This document shows, one piece after another, positions 49,314-50,830 of a stretch of 50,830 nt of DNA. The notes beneath the pieces were generated by a model. The model had not been told where the DNA came from. It saw nothing but the letters and a program-made list of their open reading frames with translations, and made no database searches. The stretch spans positions 1 through 50,830 of the forward strand of contig SUYI01000026.1 in NCBI GenBank assembly GCA_015060485.1, in the 5' to 3' direction. The position numbers and the translations under genes were made by a program. Within the stretch, counting starts at the first letter, position 1. The number at the start of each line of letters is the position of its first letter. Origin of the DNA: Prevotella sp. (GTDB taxonomy: Bacteria > Bacteroidota > Bacteroidia > Bacteroidales > Bacteroidaceae).

Positions 49314-50156
49314 TTGTCCGAAGCACACCTTCGCCGCCTCTTCGTCCGGCAGACACTCCAGGTGCCACACCGCCACCGTCGAGACCAGCGCATTCTCCGT
49401 CTGGTGCAACCCGTCGGCCACACCGCTGTCCCACCGCTTGCCGCTGATGCTGGCCACCAGCGAGGCATAGGCCTGGATAGCGCCCAGTCGGCGTATCTTA
49501 TTATAGGGCGCCTGACTCAGCAGCACGATGGCGCCCAGCGGATAGCTTACATTCCGATAGCATGGCGTCTTGCCGCTCCACGGGGAACCGTAGACAACGG
49601 GCGAGCCGTCGTCCGCGAGACGCACCACGGGGTTGTCGTCGTTCACCAGCGCCGTACCCTCGATGTGCCGCAGCCACAGCCGGGCATGCGTGCTCTTGCC
49701 CGTACCGCTCGGCCCTAAGAACATATAGCCTCGCCCCCCGTGACTCACCACCGCAGCATGAAACAGCACCGTGCCCTTCGACGCCGTAGCCAGCGCGTAG
49801 AGCACCATCAGCGCATTGTCGATGGCCATCTTCGTGTAACGTCCCGTCGTCACGAGCCGGCCTTCGCGGTAGTCGTCCGCACAAATCAGCCAGCCCGCCG
49901 TCTCCTGCCACCAGCGGAACTCAAAGACCGCCTTGTGGTCTGCCGTACGTCCGCAGACTATCTCCTGCCCTTCCTCCTCCTGGCGCAGCTCCTCGCTGTA
50001 GTCCGGCGCCTCGCCACGGCCGATGGTCAGCGCAAACGCAGGATCATGGGGATCCGCTAAACGAAACGGCTCATAGTTCTCCATCAGCGCCAGGAATTCC
50101 TCCCCGCCACTGACGCTGAACACGTGTCCGCCCACCTGATAATATGCCGTCTTCAT
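49302..50156 (-). CDS. HPr-kinase-like (HprK-related) protein of the PqqD cassette
   Basis: 284 residues from ATG 50156 (MKTAYYQVGGHVFSV); the in-frame GTG at 50168 is less likely. The C-terminal half has the P-loop MFLGPSGTGKSTHARLW, ALVNDDNPVVRL (acidic pair) and YGSPWSGKTP of HPr-kinase-related proteins in peptide-modification clusters, where such kinases may phosphorylate a precursor peptide. It lacks a full regulatory HPr-kinase N-terminal domain. It heads the minus-strand run HprK-like, S24/S26, PqqD, ABC exporter, priA. Confidence 0.87.
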   Translation of the reverse strand: MKTAYYQVGGHVFSVSGGEEFLALMENYEPFRLADPHDPAFALTIGRGEAPDYSEELRQEEEGQEIVCGRTADHKAVFEFRWWQETAGWLICADDYREGRLVTTGRYTKMAIDNALMVLYALATASKGTVLFHAAVVSHGGRGYMFLGPSGTGKSTHARLWLRHIEGTALVNDDNPVVRLADDGSPVVYGSPWSGKTPCYRNVSYPLGAIVLLSQAPYNKIRRLGAIQAYASLVASISGKRWDSGVADGLHQTENALVSTVAVWHLECLPDEEAAKVCFGQIKN

Positions 50157-50180
50157 GCTGCTTGTCACTTTTATTGGTTG

Positions 50181-50188
50181 CGAAGGTA
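50181..50188 (-). promoter_or_regulatory. Near-consensus -7 box (TACCTTCG) of the HprK-like operon
   Basis: Minus-strand TACCTTCG, one mismatch from TAnnTTTG, 25 bases from the ATG at 50156. Confidence 0.45.
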
Positions 50189-50240
50189 CAAAGAAATGCG
50201 CAAAAAACCAAGAATTTAAATGTTTTTATCATAAAAAAGG

Positions 50241-50261
50241 ATTTGAGATTTGAGATTTGAG
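50241..50261. repeat. 7-bp array upstream of the HprK-like gene
   Basis: ATTTGAG repeated three times, then GTTCCC. It abuts the relic coding segment. Confidence 0.85.
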
Positions 50262-50385
50262 GTTCCCATCTCGAAGCCGCCCGAGTTGTCGTCGCCGCTG
50301 GTGGCTGTTCCCTCGCCGTCGGTGGCATCTGCACCCGTCTTGCTCTTGATGAGCGCCTTGGCCTTCGACCTGAAGAGTTGAGTTT
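50258..50385 (-). pseudogene. Coding-like peptide segment without a start codon (possible degraded precursor)
   Basis: One minus-strand frame reads FRSKAKALIKSKTGADATDG, then EGTATSGDDNSGGFEMG, with the codon choice of neighbouring genes (AAG, ATC, GGC, GAC). No in-frame ATG precedes it; the only nearby ATG (50412) is one base out of frame. It may be a frameshifted small gene, possibly a peptide precursor for the adjoining PqqD cassette, or a broken end of another gene. Function not known. Confidence 0.35.
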
Positions 50386-50491
50386 GTGTTCTGAGAAAGA
50401 TTAAGTTCCAACATAATTTTTTCGTTTTTTTTAGTTTGACAAAAAGTGAATTAGTTTGACGCGTCGTTGCCTCGGGGCGGGGTGGTCAAAA

Positions 50492-50574
50492 CGTCCGACA
50501 GAATTTTCGTTTCGTCCGACGGAATTTTTTTTTCGTCCGACGGAATTTTTTTTTCGTCCGACGGAATTATTTTT
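50492..50574. repeat. Four CGTCCGAC repeats with 20-21 base spacing
   Basis: CGTCCGAC at 50492, 50513, 50533 and 50554, each followed by RGAATT and a T run. Spacings are 21, 20 and 21 bases, two helical turns. CGTC-C-GACG is itself a palindrome, and GACGCGTC (50458-50465) is another just upstream. It looks like an operator or protein-binding array. Confidence 0.75.
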
Positions 50575-50640
50575 CCGTCTGCCGTAATGCCCGCCAGCAT
50601 CCCTTTGGCGCTACAAAATTACGACATTCTGTTTTGCCAA

Positions 50641-50710
50641 GTGGACAAACGTGGACAAACGTGGTCAACCGTGGTCGAAAATGGTCAATTGTGGTCGAAA
50701 GTGGACGAAA
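50641..50710. repeat. Seven decamer repeats (GTGGWCRAAM)
   Basis: GTGGACAAAC twice, GTGGTCAACC, GTGGTCGAAA, ATGGTCAATT, GTGGTCGAAA, GTGGACGAAA, all exactly 10 bases apart. A further copy GTGGTCAAAA at 50482-50491 abuts the first CGTCCGAC box. Confidence 0.85.
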
Positions 50711-50830
50711 ACATAAAGTTTAGAGGGGAAAAATTTGCTAATTTCAAGAAAAACGGGTCAGCCGATTTTTCCGGTGCATTTGTCTAAATTAGGCAAATAG
50801 TTTTTGTAGTCTAAATATGAAGAATGCAGG

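Larger units (their letters stand above)
50169..50830. other. Non-coding region with a relic coding frame and phased repeats
   Basis: About 660 bases without an intact gene. From left: a near-consensus -7 box (TACCTTCG, minus strand, 50181-50188), a heptamer array (50241-50261), a short coding-looking minus-strand segment (about 50258-50385), twin GTTTGAC repeats (50434 and 50454), a CGTCCGAC array (50492-50574), and a decamer array (50641-50710). The small plus-strand frame at 50467-50787 merely translates these repeats. Confidence 0.6.

Noticed and set aside
10543..50261. Explaining the heptamer arrays as a single transposed repeat or as sequencing error
   Set aside because: Units differ between loci while the period stays the same, and the arrays leave reading frames of conserved genes open, which assembly error would not do so regularly.
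50641..50710. CRISPR array at the right edge
   Set aside because: The units are 10 bases and contiguous, with no spacers, and no cas gene is present.
50467..50787. A 106-codon plus-strand gene at the right edge
   Set aside because: Its first half is a translation of the CGTCCGAC repeats and its second half of the decamers; no independent coding signal is visible.

Overview
The window looks like a chromosomal segment of a Bacteroidota bacterium, most likely Prevotella/Segatella-like (Prevotellaceae). The support is repeated TAnnTTTG -7 promoter boxes, weak use of Shine-Dalgarno sites, SusC-free but typical Bacteroidales families (FimB/Mfa2-type lipoproteins, Omp28-related proteins with a short secretion-type C-terminal tail, DUF6029 barrel, DUF3737, OmpP1/FadL), and a Bacteroidetes-type tyrosine integrase. 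Species assignment is an inference.

Layout. 1-6480 is an AT-richer accessory block: the 3' end of an RloA/AbiL-type ATPase and its RloB partner (+), a divergent sigma-factor-like gene, a HTH/unknown gene pair, a coiled-coil protein with an N-terminal DNA-binding-like segment, an excisionase-like HTH protein and a tyrosine integrase (all -). It reads as the right end of an integrative element carrying phage defence. 6480-6930 is a non-coding junction with a strong terminator. 6930-8762 holds two paralogous FimB/Mfa2-like lipoproteins. 9115-13596 (-) holds an OPT peptide transporter, a PatB/MalY C-S lyase and a DUF3737 protein. 13670-22726 (+) holds miaB, an MsbA-like exporter and three LTA-synthase-type sulfatase-fold membrane enzymes. 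22734-25955 (-) holds a LolC/E-like permease, rbfA and two FKBP isomerases. 26135-31040 holds a sirtuin, an S41 protease, an AGCS symporter and a membrane metallophosphoesterase. 30997-34998 (-) holds a DUF4840-like lipoprotein, a gamma-carbonic-anhydrase-like protein, waaA and gltX. 35128-38848 (+) holds the c-di-AMP phosphodiesterase pgpH and a FadL porin. 39002-44478 (-) is a cell-surface operon: TlpA-like thioredoxin, DUF6029 barrel, Omp28 lipoprotein and two secreted proteins. 44556-50156 (-) runs HprK-like kinase, S24/S26 peptidase, PqqD, ABC exporter and priA.

The most unusual property of the window is its repeat content. (1) About two dozen short tandem arrays with a 7-bp (sometimes 8- or 9-bp) period lie at gene borders and even inside reading frames. 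Nearly every locus has a different unit, several arrays supply the stop codon of the gene they touch, and three share a core related to AATTTGCTGCCGCTATGA. (2) At least three families of hairpin (REP-like) repeats are inserted in frame in otherwise conserved genes (miaB, the MsbA-like gene, waaA twice, patB at several places, the OPT gene, the ABC exporter). In patB one 36-bp unit has its stem replaced by a different but still self-complementary stem. (3) The right edge (50482-50710) carries a helically phased array of CGTCCGAC boxes followed by seven decamers GTGGWCRAAM, with no gene to explain them.

I saw no tRNA, rRNA, CRISPR array or complete insertion sequence.
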